Source of the DNA: Aulostomus chinensis
Lineage: Eukaryota; Chordata; Actinopteri; Syngnathiformes; Aulostomidae
Length of the DNA: 64,000 nucleotides
Direction of reading: 5' to 3'
Assembly (NCBI GenBank): GCA_037954235.1
Contig: JBBMOA010000002.1
Span: 11,956,009-12,020,008, forward strand
This document shows, in pieces, positions 1 to 11,501 of the stretch; positions within the stretch are counted from its first letter, which is position 1, and every line of letters starts with the position of its first letter. The position numbers were made by a program, and so were the translations under genes. The notes beneath the pieces were generated by a model. The model ran no database searches and was not told the origin of the DNA. It saw only the letters and a list, made by a program, of their open reading frames with translations.

Positions 1-278
1 TACGTTTTACTCTGCGTTTTTAATAACTCAGCAGTCAAACATGAACTCTTTTTTTTTTTTTTCTCAGCAGCGTAAGGTAAGAAATGTTATTTCAAGTTGT
101 CTTTCTAAGGAGAAGTGACCATGAAAGTGTAGCGCTGTTCAATTTCAGCCATTTTGACTGCTGGTCATTGCCTGTGAGAAATGGAGGCTTGATAGAATGG
201 AGAGAGACCAAGAGACTTCTGTAGAGAAACTATCAAGAAAATTCATCTGCCCTGTCCTTGAGATACTCCAGCTTGGAG

Positions 279-305
279 TGTGTGTGTGTGTGTGTGTGTG
301 TGTAT

Positions 306-344
<39 letters not shown>

Positions 345-361
345 TGTGCGTGGGTGTGTGT
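279..361. repeat. (TG)n microsatellite, interrupted
   Basis: TG dinucleotides run for about 80 bases with interruptions (TATGG, TGGTGTGCGTGG). It is a candidate polymorphic marker with no coding meaning. Confidence 0.95.
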
Positions 362-1870
362 CACTAAGAAAAGAACAAGGAAGCAGTAGGACCATATGTT
401 GACAGAGTACTTTGCTGAGAGAAATTAAAAATCAATATATCCTCCTACCCTCCGTGCTATTATTCTGTCATCAAACTTAGTGCTGACCACAGAGTGTTCC
501 AAGGAGAGAAGCAAGTTCCAGGAAACACTGGAACAACCTCGATCTTTTTTTTTCTTCACTGGATTGATGAGTGACGATTTACATCGATCCCATAAGAATA
601 CACCAATATTTATAATTAAAGGGTGTTTTATCGTGCTTTTTGTCCTAAATTTCTGACCCATGAATAAGGTCATGTGTTGTGTTTTCAGCCAGCTTGAACA
701 ACATGTTTTGTTTTACTCTCTCATCATCATCATCATCATCAACAACAACTATAATAACCATGATTTCTGTTCACCTGTCTGGGCAGAGCTGTGTGCCTCA
801 CTCCAGATTATCACTCTCTGCTTAACAGGTATAATGGTGTGTACGTCATCTGTATCCCGCAGTGAACCAGCAGGAACAATACTGCACTTACAGACACTTT
901 TATTTACTACTGGAGGAGAAACGTACTCATCAGCAAACCAGCGACTGATGGCAGAAACTGATGGCGTTCAAACTTGGACTTCAGGCTTGTTATTGAATCG
1001 TTCGAGCAGGCATGTTTTTGAAGGGAATGTTGAAAAAAAATTACATGCGACAGTCGCAGTTATGTCCAAAGACACCAAAGCGCAACTCAGTGAAGAGTGA
1101 AGTGATACTCACAGACAAGCCTTCATAATTCCCACAGTGACAAGTGGTTGTTTACCTTTTGTCACTGCAACAATGAGGTATTCAGCAGAGCTACTTGTCC
1201 ACCGGCAATAATTACCCAGGAATGCACGTGTCTGCAACTGGTTTCTCCAGTACATTGCTGGATAATTGTCCCTCTCATTCCACTTTATGAGGAACTTGCA
1301 AGCCCAGGTTTAGAGACCCTTTGGCAGGTCCGCTGGGTCTGACGTTAGTCAGTTTTTTGTTGTTTTTTTTTTTTGGGGGTGTAACCACTCAACATGCACG
1401 CTATGATTACGGTACAATCAGGTCATTGTCATTGTTCCAGTACCAGAGGTAAAATTGATTTATTTACCGAAGTGTTGCTGCCCTCATCACAGCAACATGC
1501 GCCATGCTTTTCAAAAAGCAGGCTGAAGATGAAATACTGGAAAAGAAAAAAACGACTCCTTTAGCTGTGACACCTTCATGTTCGCCTCTTTGTCCATAAA
1601 TGCCTTGTTTCACCCTCCATGATGACACGAATGCCAAGAAGAGCATTTAACGAAATTTCCTTGATCAATCATTGGGAAAATTATCTATCAATGTTGATGA
1701 CAACGTCATGTGAAGCACCATTTTGACCTCCGCTTCAAAGAGAGACACGGGTCAGAAAAGTCCTCCACCATTTCCTTCACCCTTCTGCCCTTCACTGACT
1801 GACTATTTTAATGTAGTTCTATGTTTACTGGTTGTGTTGGTATTGCTTGGTTTCTGTGTTGATCACCCAA

Positions 1871-1871
<1 letters not shown>

Positions 1872-1904
<33 letters not shown>
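1872..1904. repeat. (CA)n microsatellite
   Basis: About 16 uninterrupted CA units are visible. Confidence 0.95.
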
Positions 1905-1908
<4 letters not shown>

Positions 1909-4725
1909 AATGTTCTCTCTTCTCTATGCTGACAAACCTTAACACACGCAAGCATGTTGTGTTGTTGAATGTGGGTGAAGGAATGAGAGGCTGTCAGAAA
2001 TCAATGTATTCAGGATATATTTGGTGCGAGAAGGACTGAAAATAATGCTTCCATTCTGTCCTTGTCGGCTCTCACGCTGTATACAGGATATAAGCTTTAT
2101 ATAAACTGCCTCTTAAAATCGACAAATGAAAACCCCCCAAAACAGCAATGGCCATTTTTCAACCTTCCCCTCAATTCTCCTTGAAGTAAAAGAAAACAAA
2201 TAGTCTTGGTAAGACCTTTCCTCCACAAACGAAGATATCAGTCAGATGCTGGAGGTGAAGCTGAGGTGGCCGGATGACACATAGTTACAGAGCAGCATCC
2301 CTCCAGATAATGGGTGAGGTCATATTCAATGACCTCATCAATTCAATGAGGAAGGATTATCTCTGCTTCTGGTTTTAGTCATAAACTCCTCTGACAATCA
2401 AGTCACTCAAACGCCAGAGGAAATTGTATAATTGGTGGGAATACAGTGTTCCAAGTGTGTGCTGTAGTTGGCTTCTATTTTTTTGAGGCGAGCTCAGATT
2501 TCATAGGAAATGATGAGATCGCTCCACACAACATATTGAGGGCTTACTTGTTTTAAAAATTATAGCTTGGTTGACATCCACAGACTGTGGAAGGAAAAAA
2601 AAATAGAGCCTCCATCCACTGACAGAAGGTAACAGATGGAGGAGGTAACACCGTGCAAGCCACAAGCAATTATAAACAAGCCATGGAGGCTACAGAGCTT
2701 TGCTGTGAGCTTTTATCGCCACCTAGTGGACGTTCATATCCAGGGGTACAGAGACGTTCACCAGCGCCTTGATATCAGAACAAATGGCTGTTCTGAGTCT
2801 GAATGACGTGACTTTTTGATTTTCAGTGAAAACTTCTGAAAGCATTCTTTTTGTGACGTATTTGATAGGGGTTTGTCTTTTTGGTTTTGTATTTTTTTAA
2901 AGATTTTTTGTAATAAATCTTATGCATACTTTTAAAAATAATTATATATAGTCGTGGAGTATTACATATTGAAAGTAACTTCAAAATACATGTTTTTAGT
3001 ATAATTGATCAACATCCATGAAGTTTGGCTTGTCTGAATCACATTTCAAAATTGTTTATTTATTCATAGATTTATTGTTGTTGCTCTGTGTCATCATGAT
3101 TTGTTTTGCATGCTTCGTACGCGTCCTCCAAAAGGAAGAAAGCCAGTTCAACTCAGCGCTGCTGTGTTGTCTACTGCCGAACTATTTAAATGCAAGAATA
3201 TTTAGTGACTTTCTAGTGCCCCCCAGTGGACAGAGCATAGAGTTGCTGTGGGAGCAGCCCGGAGGTCAGGCCCCGGTGAGGAATATCCCTCCTCTAATCT
3301 CATTAGGCTTGTTTGACTCCTCCTGGTTAATCATAATTGACAATGACCCCATCTTCCTCACCTGAAGATTTCAACCTCTCTTTTCTTTTGCATATCAAAT
3401 CTTCTTCTTTTTTTAAGATAAGAATTACATTTATTTAAGACCAAAAACCGGTTCACTTCCATTAATGCTGTATTTTTCTTATTTGTTTGTAATCATCTGT
3501 ATGATTTTGATCATTGTGCTACCTTCAGTTTTGAATTGGTATCCTGCAATTCCTAAACTCTGGGTTTTATTCAGTCAGAACACTGTGGAACTACAGTATC
3601 CATGCATCGGTGTGCTATGTTACATTAAAGTTGCATTGCAATCGTTTTTTTTCTTTCTATGTGGTTTTTTTTTCAGACTTTTTAAAAAAAAAATTCAACA
3701 TCAATACAGAAAATTAAAAAAAAAAAGAAAGAAAACATAATCCCTTGCAAATTAATCCCCTTAGAGAAACACAATCAACCTGCTATTTCAAGGTCCAACC
3801 TGTGATCGACCTGGATCCTATTTAAGTCCGCATGTGGTTCATCCTGATTTCTACCATATTTTTGGAGAGGAAGGGTTTTAATTTGTTCAAGTAAATGTAG
3901 CTGTTACATTTTAAAGAATATCAATAAATTAATTTAAATCTAAAAAGTCAAAATACCATTGTTGTCCAAATTTTGGACTAATTATCTTTTCTGTGTTAGC
4001 ACAGGATTAATCAGCGCCATCAGAATGGTGGGAAGCCATAAATAACTCTTCAAATGAGATTGGGATTAATGACCTGACCTCAGTTTATTCATACAGGTTC
4101 ACTTGCCAAACTCATTAGCAGACCTGAAGTGATTCCTGACCTCCAGTCTCATGCCAAAGTTTCAGTTAATTAGTTTAAGAGAACCATTTTCACTTTAGCC
4201 CGTAAAACTCAGCTAAAGGGAAAATAAATGCTTTATATTTTAGGTGAAGTACATCATCCTGGGGTCGGCGTGAAGGGTTGGTCAGGTTTAAAATTTAATA
4301 GGACAAGAAGTATTTGGTGTCCCTAGTTTTAATTCCTTTGAGCCGCAGGGTCAGTGACAGACCAACGCGCCTGGATGAGCCATGAAGCTGACAATAAAGA
4401 CCTGCTAGCTCGCAGCCTTGTTTTGGCATAAGTACTTCAAGTTTCATCAGGATAAATGGTTGCCAAAGGAACACATTTCAGTGCAAATCTTCTGCCAGAC
4501 TGAGAGTGGGAGGAGAAGCAACTGTGAGAGGTGACTGTTCTAAATTAGGACTGAATAGCAACAAAACAAATGTTCAACACATATTGAGCAGGAGTATACG
4601 TACGTTGATAGGGGTTATAACACTCTATTATGTCGCTGATTTCATCTACATCTGGCAAAGGAACGCGCAAACTTCTTGAATTATGTGTTTCTTTGCCATC
4701 GTCCCCACAGACACTGCTAGATAGC

Positions 4726-5547
4726 TTAGCACAATGAATGCTTTTGAATGGGAAGTTCTGTCAAAAAGCACTGTGACCGCCACTCCTGTCCTTTCTCCAT
4801 CAAAGTCACTGCCACAGAAAGATGATGAGCGAGTGAATATGACAGAGGGGTAGAATATGATGCCAGTGGGGTATCAGTGTGCATAGAAAACCCTTTTGGG
4901 GTAATAAGCAAACCTGATGTAGTAGACAGTGAAGGTGATGATGTGAGGTCAAACCAGCTGCACCAGGTCAAGCTACTTCTGTTGTCCATGCCCAGAGACG
5001 AGTGAGACCACCCGTCAGTGAGTAGGACAAGAGGAGTTGGAACCTGTAATGGAGGTCGGCTGATCGGATCATCGGACAGAAGGGAAATCTGATGAAGAAG
5101 AGAGTTCAACCAAACGCTGCTGCAATCCTGGTCCTCACTTTGAGCACAGACACAGTTCAAGTCACACCACCAGGCCTTGGCAATGAGTACAGACCTCCAT
5201 CTTGAGACCTCCACCATACCTCCCCATCCTTCCATGGTCCTGATCCCCCCTGTAAGCAGACAGTAAGCGGAAATACAGCCCATGTCCTCAGAGTACTGTA
5301 CCCTCACCGTGAATCCCCGTGACCTCCTCAACGGCTTCACTAGCTTCCAGCTCATTTTGATGCCTTTTGTCTTTTGGTTCAAAGAAGGAAACTGCTGAAA
5401 ACGCAGACGCAGCGAGCGAATATTCTCACCTCTCATCACCACCTGAGTGCAAGACAGTGTCCTAAGTAGACAAAGAAAGAGAGAGAACTCTGCCGCAGGG
5501 GAACCAGGCCATCGTGTATGTGACGAGGATGCGACCCTCAGCCTCAC
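4726..5547 (-). other. Long open reading frame of unknown status (273 codons)
   Basis: This minus-strand frame stays open for 273 codons in sequence that does not look repetitive, which is long for chance. I do not recognise the protein. It is rich in Ser, Leu and Trp, and near residues 20-35 it has a hydrophobic Leu/Cys stretch (SLFLCLLRTLSC) that could mimic a signal peptide, but it is not at the start. I see no domain motif. The opposite strand is broken by stops, so if anything is coding it is this strand. It could be the last exon of an unseen gene, a pseudogene, or chance. Confidence 0.15.
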
Positions 5548-7211
5548 ACTCTCACTCTCCTCCTGACAGAAATCTGAAACTTAGTCGGTTCTGGTCTCTC
5601 AGCAGGAATAGCACCCTTGAATGGAACCTGTCAATCATCCTGAGGGAGGAAATGAGTTCTTTACATAAGCAAGGTTTTGATGCGCGGACTAGTACAACTG
5701 TAGCGCAGTCAGAGCTGTTGTGTCTATGCAGCAGGCTGACTGCCTGGCATGCTGTCAATGAATAACAGAGCAATCAAAAACCAGGATTCCTCTTGTAAAT
5801 GTAGTGCTCAGGAATACACCATGAGGCAGTCACAGCGCTTTTCACGACATGCTGTTCCAAGCATCCATCTGCAATGGCGACTTCCTGTCTTGTGATTAGT
5901 CTAAGTACCTCTCGGGGATTTCAGTGTGGATCACACTATTAACACACTGTTGACTAACCAGTCAGACATCAGCAGCAAAGGAATCGCATCATAAACAAAC
6001 ATTTAAATCGTTTAATTCAGCGAGAAATCAACAGCGGTTGTATTTAACCTTTCGTGAACATGAAGTCACAGAAAATGGGCACATTTGCGGGGGAACAGAC
6101 ACACCAGAGAGCTGTAAAACTGAGCGATAGTGTTTCATACTGAGCAGCTGGAGGCTGTTATTCCTGAAAATCCTACTGTAAATATAAAATACTAGTTTAT
6201 CTCCCTATTCTGACAGATCTCTTCATTTCCAGTTTTCCAGTCTTGTCTTCTCATAAACTCTGCACAGTCTGTGCTGGGCTGAATGCACGCGTCATAAAGT
6301 AAGGACATTTGTGGTTGTGACCTTAAGAAAAGAAAATTTAGTAAAACTGTGCGGTAACAATCTAAGAACTCCTGTGCTAGAACATTTATAGGACACTGGC
6401 GTTAGTTTTGTCTCCTGGGTGAACGCCTCCCTCCATGCCTCCGACAGGATTTGTCTCCCTGGCCTGTCCGCATCGGGAGTGCAATCTGATTAAAAGAGAT
6501 TGATACACCAATTCCAAACTTGCATGACTTAGAGCGTCTTAAGCTCTTAGCCTCCTTTTATCTGAACAGAAAAACAATGCTGAGACTGCTTTAGTGCGAT
6601 AATACACCCATGTTAGTCATGTGGTCGGTGCAATCACAGAAAAGAAGGAATCGTGTCTTCTTCTTTTTTTTTGCTCCAGAGTGAAACCGAAGTTCATCTT
6701 TTGCATCTTTATTTTGACTGTCAAAGCTGTTCGAATGGTAGAAAATACATGATTATATATTCATATTTGATACCAGACAAATTAACATTGTTGTTTTTTC
6801 CATTTTCTTAACATCCTGTGCTTTCAAGCACTTTAAGCTTGTCATTGATTGAATGATCAACTAGTCCAGTAAACACGAATGAAGACTGTCAGATCTTAAA
6901 CAGCCATCATAATCCACAAACCAGTTTATCAAGCAGAGGTGCGACTGCTCGTGGAATTCTACCTTGTATTAAGTGTAATGGGCTTTTTGTTTTTGCCCCA
7001 CCAGACAACTTTGGCAAGAGTTTGTCCCTCTGTTAACTTTTCCAATTTTCCCCTCTGCTTAAGAAAGCTACTGTATAATCCTCTTACCAGTCCGCTTGCC
7101 CACTCTACCATTATTTAAGCTTACCTGTAAGGAGGACTCCCAGAAAATGTCATCATAGTGAATTTTCTTTCGCTCGTCAGAAAAAACTCCTTTTTCCAAC
7201 ACTCCTTAGAT

Positions 7212-7415
7212 CAGGGGTGGGCAACCATGTGCCATGGAGGGCCGTGTGTATGCAGGTTTTCCTTCCAACCAAACACTTTAACAGCTGATTCCACTGATTG
7301 GCACACCTTCAGCCATAGAAGAGTGTTGATCGGTGGAATCAACTGTTAAAGTGTTTGGTTGGAAGGAAAACCTGCATACACACGGCCCTCCATGGCACAT
7401 GGTTCCCTACCCCTG
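7212..7415. mobile_element. hAT-type foldback MITE, 204 bp, with 8-bp target duplication
   Basis: The element begins CAGGGGTGGGCAAC and ends with the near-perfect reverse complement (GTTCCCTACCCCTG). Its two arms of roughly 85 bases pair almost completely, leaving a short centre around 7298-7330. It is flanked by the direct repeat CCTTAGAT at 7204-7211 and 7416-7423. An 8-bp target duplication and CAGGG-type ends are hallmarks of hAT transposons. There is no transposase ORF, so it is non-autonomous. The nearly identical arms suggest a fairly young insertion. Confidence 0.9.
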
Positions 7416-7496
7416 CCTTAGATGATTATCTGTAATGTGGAAGTGGTTGCATGCAGTGGGTTATCACCACCCAGCAAGCAGCTCTACAGAGCATTC

Positions 7497-7706
7497 ATCC
7501 ATCCATCTTCTACAGGTAGTGGGGGGGCTGGAGCCTATCCTGGCTGGCATTGGGCAAAATGTGGAGTTCACCAGTCCGTCACAGAGCCATCAGGAGTTCA
7601 GTATTTTGCTCAAGGACACTTGGACACGGTCACTGGGGGAGGTGAGGATCGAACCAGTGACCCTTCAGTTGTGAGAAGGCCACTCTACCTCTGAGCCATG
7701 CTGCCC
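7497..7706 (-). mobile_element. SINE family B copy, reverse orientation
   Basis: Read on the minus strand this has a tRNA-like head (GGCTCAGAGGTAGAGTGG for box A, GGTTCGATCCTCAC for box B), a body with the string for CCAAGTGTCCTTGAGCAAAA, and the tail GGATAGGCTCCAGCC followed by GGAT repeats. The same family recurs at 24616, 43519 and 55267. The tail is shortened and differs in detail from the other copies. Confidence 0.8.
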
Positions 7707-8019
7707 TTTGCTATGTTTTAAGTTACGTTTGAATAAACTGACAAGGACAACAGCAGAATCTCGACCACAGTTGAATGCTGTCGCTGTACATCTGCTAGTT
7801 CTCTTGCAACTTCAAGGTAAAATGTGCTTTTTCATAACCACAGTAACATTCATGCAGAATTACATCACATTCAAGTCATACTCAGTCCTGGGCATGCCTG
7901 TCTCCAATATAGCCTGCCTATATATATATATACATATACCATGTCCTAATTGTGTCTGCCACTCCCACACAGGAGTTTGCCCTAAACCTCCACTGAAAGC
8001 CAAGAGGAAACCCCTCCAA

Positions 8020-8056
8020 CGTAATCCGGCAGTAATCCCAAGGCATCACTAATCAC
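8020..8056 (+). promoter_or_regulatory. Cluster of OTX/CRX-type homeodomain sites upstream of the first GCAP gene
   Basis: Two exact TAATCC motifs (8022-8027 and 8033-8038) and one TAATCA (8050-8055) lie within 35 bases, about 135-165 bases before the start codon at 8188. CRX and OTX proteins bind TAATCC-type sites and drive photoreceptor genes in vertebrates, which fits a GCAP gene. There is no clear TATA box, and the transcription start is not determined. Confidence 0.45.
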
Positions 8057-8187
8057 CTGGCTCATACGTAAACTGTAGATTTGAGATTCCACAACCTTAC
8101 AAGATGCCCAATGCAGGTTTGGCCACCCTATCGCGGAGCTGATGCAGAGCACCGTAGGACTATGAAACGCTAACTTACAAACCAGCC

Positions 8188-8920
8188 ATGGGACAGACAC
8201 AGCAGACAGAGAACACGGAGGAGATTGATGTCAAAGCACTTCAGGACATGTATAAAAAGTTTGTCATGGAGTGCCCAAGTGGACTACTTTTCCTGCACGA
8301 GTTCAAGCGTTTCTTTGGAGTAGACCCTACAGGCGAAGTATCTGATTATGCAGAGAATATGTTTCGGGCTTTTGACCGAAACGGGGTGAGTGTTAACGTT
8401 TAAAGGCCTTGCAATTGTTGTATGTTAAAAAATAAAATAAAACAACAACAACAACAAAACATTTGCCTGATTGCTTTCATCAAACCTGTTTTCAGGACAA
8501 CACGATTGATTTCCTGGAGTTTGTGGCAGCGCTGAACCTTGTTTTTCGGGGAGATCTGGAGCATAAACTGCGCTGGTCATTCAAGGTGTACGACAAAGAC
8601 GGCAACGGCTACGTGGACAGGAGTGAACTGAAGTCCATTATCCATGTAAGTTCATGTTAAGTGCCTTCTTGGTGATGGATTACAGACTACTGTGTATTAT
8701 TTATAGTTATAAAATACAACATACAATATTTAACAGTTTTTCTCCTCTTTTCTTTGTGTTATATTTGCTCTTTAATTGAAAAAAATAATCATCTAATCTA
8801 AATCTAAAGCTAACCTAACCAACAACAAACAATCAATAGACAACAACAGCGAAGGCGGGAGCAAATGTTTATTTCTTGTCCAGACCTTTTATGGACCCCC
8901 CACCCCACCCCACACACACT

Positions 8921-8957
<37 letters not shown>

Positions 8958-9454
8958 GCACTGCACCTTCAGCACGTATCCTCCAGTGGATCAGTGGGAT
9001 TATTACATGCTTTACTGTGATACTGTGAAATAAAGAGAAGGTGGAATGTATTACACCATTTATTGTGTTATGATTAACCAGAAGTGCTGCACATGTGTTT
9101 TTGTTGTTGTTGTTTTCTATCTAGAGCATCCATTGCATTAAGAAAGGTACAAAGGGGGACATGGGTGATTCACAGCTTACAGTCAATGAGGTCGTGGATC
9201 GAATCCTGCTGGCTGTTGATAGTGACGGAGATGGTAAGAATTCTACGTGTCTGATGTCACATTTCCAACACGTGTACATGAGGAAAGAGAAAATATTAAC
9301 ACTGCTTTGACTTGCTTGTACTGTAGGTCACATTAATATGCAAGAGTTCATTCAAGGAGCCCAGCAGGACCCCTGGGTGCTCAGCATGCTGAAGCTGGAC
9401 ATTAATCCTGCTGGATGGGTGCTGGAGCAGAGGAGAAAGAGTGCACACTTCTGA
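8188..9454 (+). CDS. Guanylate cyclase-activating protein, GCAP2-like (first of a tandem pair)
   Basis: Four exons: 8188-8385, 8496-8645, 9125-9233 and 9327-9454, all with GT-AG introns (donors GTGAGT, GTAAGT, GTAAGA), giving 194 residues, the usual length for the family. GCAPs bind membrane guanylate cyclase in photoreceptor outer segments, activating it when calcium is low and restraining it when calcium is high. The protein starts MGQ, with Gly2 available for myristoylation. EF-hand 1 is disabled by CPSG at 29-32, as in all GCAPs. EF-hands 2, 3 and 4 occupy about 63-74 ([12 protein letters not shown]), 99-110 ([12 protein letters not shown]) and 148-159 (DSDGDGHINMQE) with all calcium ligands present. 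The C-terminus QRRKSAHF resembles that of GCAP2. ATG 8188 is the first in-frame start with the MGQ signature. Fish carry several GCAP genes (guca1a-g); I cannot assign the exact orthologue. Confidence 0.94.
8911..8955. repeat. (CA)n microsatellite in intron 2 of the first GCAP gene
   Basis: About 20 CA units with one CTCT interruption lie 170 bases before exon 3. Confidence 0.95.
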
Positions 9455-9646
9455 AGAGAAGAAGCACAGATTTTAGGCCTTTCCCACACAATGATCCACA
9501 CTTTAGAGTCTATCAAAACGCTGACATGCAACTCTCATTTTGGACATGTCATCATTTGTGTTCAGATACTGTAAAAGACACAGTTTAATCATAAGTGGCC
9601 ATATTTTGCATGCAGCAAAGTTCAATATCATAGCACTCTAAGTCTC

Positions 9647-9884
9647 GGGAGCCTATCCCAGCAGCCTTCAGACGAGAGGCAGGGTTCACCCTGGACAGGT
9701 CACCAGTCCATCACAGGACCAACACATAGAGACAGACAACCATTCACACTCACAGTCACACCTACGGTCAATTTAGAGTATCAATCAGCCTCGTCCCCTC
9801 TTGATGTCTTTGGACTGTGGGAGGAAGCTGGAGTACCAGAGAGAACCCACACAGGAACAGGGAGAACATGGAGACTCACACACA
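9647..9884 (-). mobile_element. SINE family A fragment, reverse orientation
   Basis: This is a partial copy of the repeat described at 33508. It lacks both the tRNA-like head and the GGAT tail, but retains the central part (minus-strand reading: AAAGACATCAAGAGGGGACG, then ACCTGTCCAGGGTGAACCCTG). It lies within the probable 3' untranslated or flanking sequence of the first GCAP gene. Confidence 0.85.
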
Positions 9885-11501
9885 CTTTAAACACTCCACA
9901 GTTTAAAAGTATGAGATAAAAAGCCAAGTAACCACTTTCACTGTTACATCTTGAAAAATATATTTGATAATTTCTTTAATTCTGACGCACACCTAATTTT
10001 TAAAATTATTCATAACCTTCTTTGAGAGGATTCATGGCCTTTTCCAGCTGTGATTGCAGCCTCCTCAAGCGACGAGCTTGATTTAAGTAGTGGGGAAGTG
10101 GATTTCCCTACCCACAAATCACAGAAACTCATTGAAGATTTTTAATTCATCAAAACAACAAAAAACTCAAGCGTTGACTGAAGCCTGCTCAAACACGTCT
10201 CTACCACTGATTGCCTTGTACCTAATGTTTTTATTTTATGTATTCTACTCTCTCTGTTGTATCTCATACTGACTTTTATGAATTATGATGTTCCTTTGTT
10301 TATCTAATTGTACACGGACAGCAGATCCAAATTACCTGTTGATTAACCCTTGTCATGATGTGGTGTCCCTGTAAAATAAAAATAAAAAAAGTAAATAAAC
10401 ATACAGCCATCCATCATTTGTCATTAATCATTTTAAACGTGCATTATTTATTGTTTGTTAGCTCCAATTACAACTTTTTTGTATTCCCCTATATATTTAA
10501 TTCACTGTTACTCTGCCATAATAGCATTTATATATTGAACTAACAGAGGTGTGTTGTATTGTGTAACACTGTCGTACATGATCATGATAAGGTTTAAACA
10601 CCAAGGTCTTAAAGCACGGTTCCAAACATCGCACATCTCTTTTCTGACATCGCCCTGAGCGCCTTTTCATGAATTCTGAGAATTTACCCTTCCAGTTAAG
10701 ATTAGATCCTGGTAAAGATAAGTTATTCATGACGCATCTTAACGCTTAAGAAAGCCCCTTTGCAGAGGGGAGTAGGACGACTTAGGGGGCTCAGGAATAT
10801 CTTAGCAGATGGTAAAACGATGGAAAGCAACCCATAATGTTAGCTCAGCTGCATTAGCTATAAGTTAGATTGCTAATAGCTTTGTGAGACATTAGCTTGA
10901 AAATACAGATTTTTGCAGTATAATTCGAAAATTGAAGTGAGTGGTTTTAGTACTAGAACTCAGTCACAACTAGATAATCATTATACATGATAGTCTACAT
11001 TTCCCCAAACCATCTAGATGGTAGCACAGCTACTACATTCAGCAAAAAAGGAGATTACAAAGCTGTAGCCCCCAGTGTACAACATGGAGTCATTTGCTGG
11101 TCTCACTTTTGATCTATGTACTGTAAATGTAAAATATATCCTTCAAGCCACTCATGTACATTTTATTTTTCCAGTAGGTAATATTTTCAAACACACTACT
11201 AACCTTTGGTCACCAAAAGTTCAAGATGGGATAAAGCATGTGGATATGGGGATTACAGGTTTAAACTCAGCCTGCTAATGTCTAAAAATAGGTTTTGTGG
11301 TTGGGGTCAGGGATCACATGAATCAGTTATTACTCTCCACTAAGTTCACAACCTCTGAGCTGCGGCAGAGACCTTCTACGGCAGCGATAAAGTGGGGCCA
11401 TTCAACGCGGGGCGACTGAAACATCTTCATAAATGTACATTTCTCAGTATCAAGGTGTCGTAGCTGTTTGTATCACTGGGTAAGTAGAAGTTAGACACAG
11501 C
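9885..11501. other. Intergenic sequence between the two GCAP genes
   Basis: There is no supported gene here. AATAAA at 10375-10380 could be a distal polyadenylation signal for the first GCAP gene but is 0.9 kb past its stop. GGATTA (reverse of the CRX-type TAATCC) occurs near 11248 upstream of the second gene. No TATA box is convincing. Confidence 0.5.

Larger units (their letters stand above)
1..7203. other. Intergenic stretch without a supported gene
   Basis: No open reading frame here resembles a protein I know, and I see no run of exons with good splice sites. The stretch holds two dinucleotide microsatellites (listed separately), several poly-A/poly-T runs (for example near 3645-3730) and otherwise unique-looking AT-rich sequence. 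One long minus-strand ORF at 4726-5547 is listed separately as doubtful. Distal regulatory sequence for the GCAP genes to the right is possible but not shown. Confidence 0.6.
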
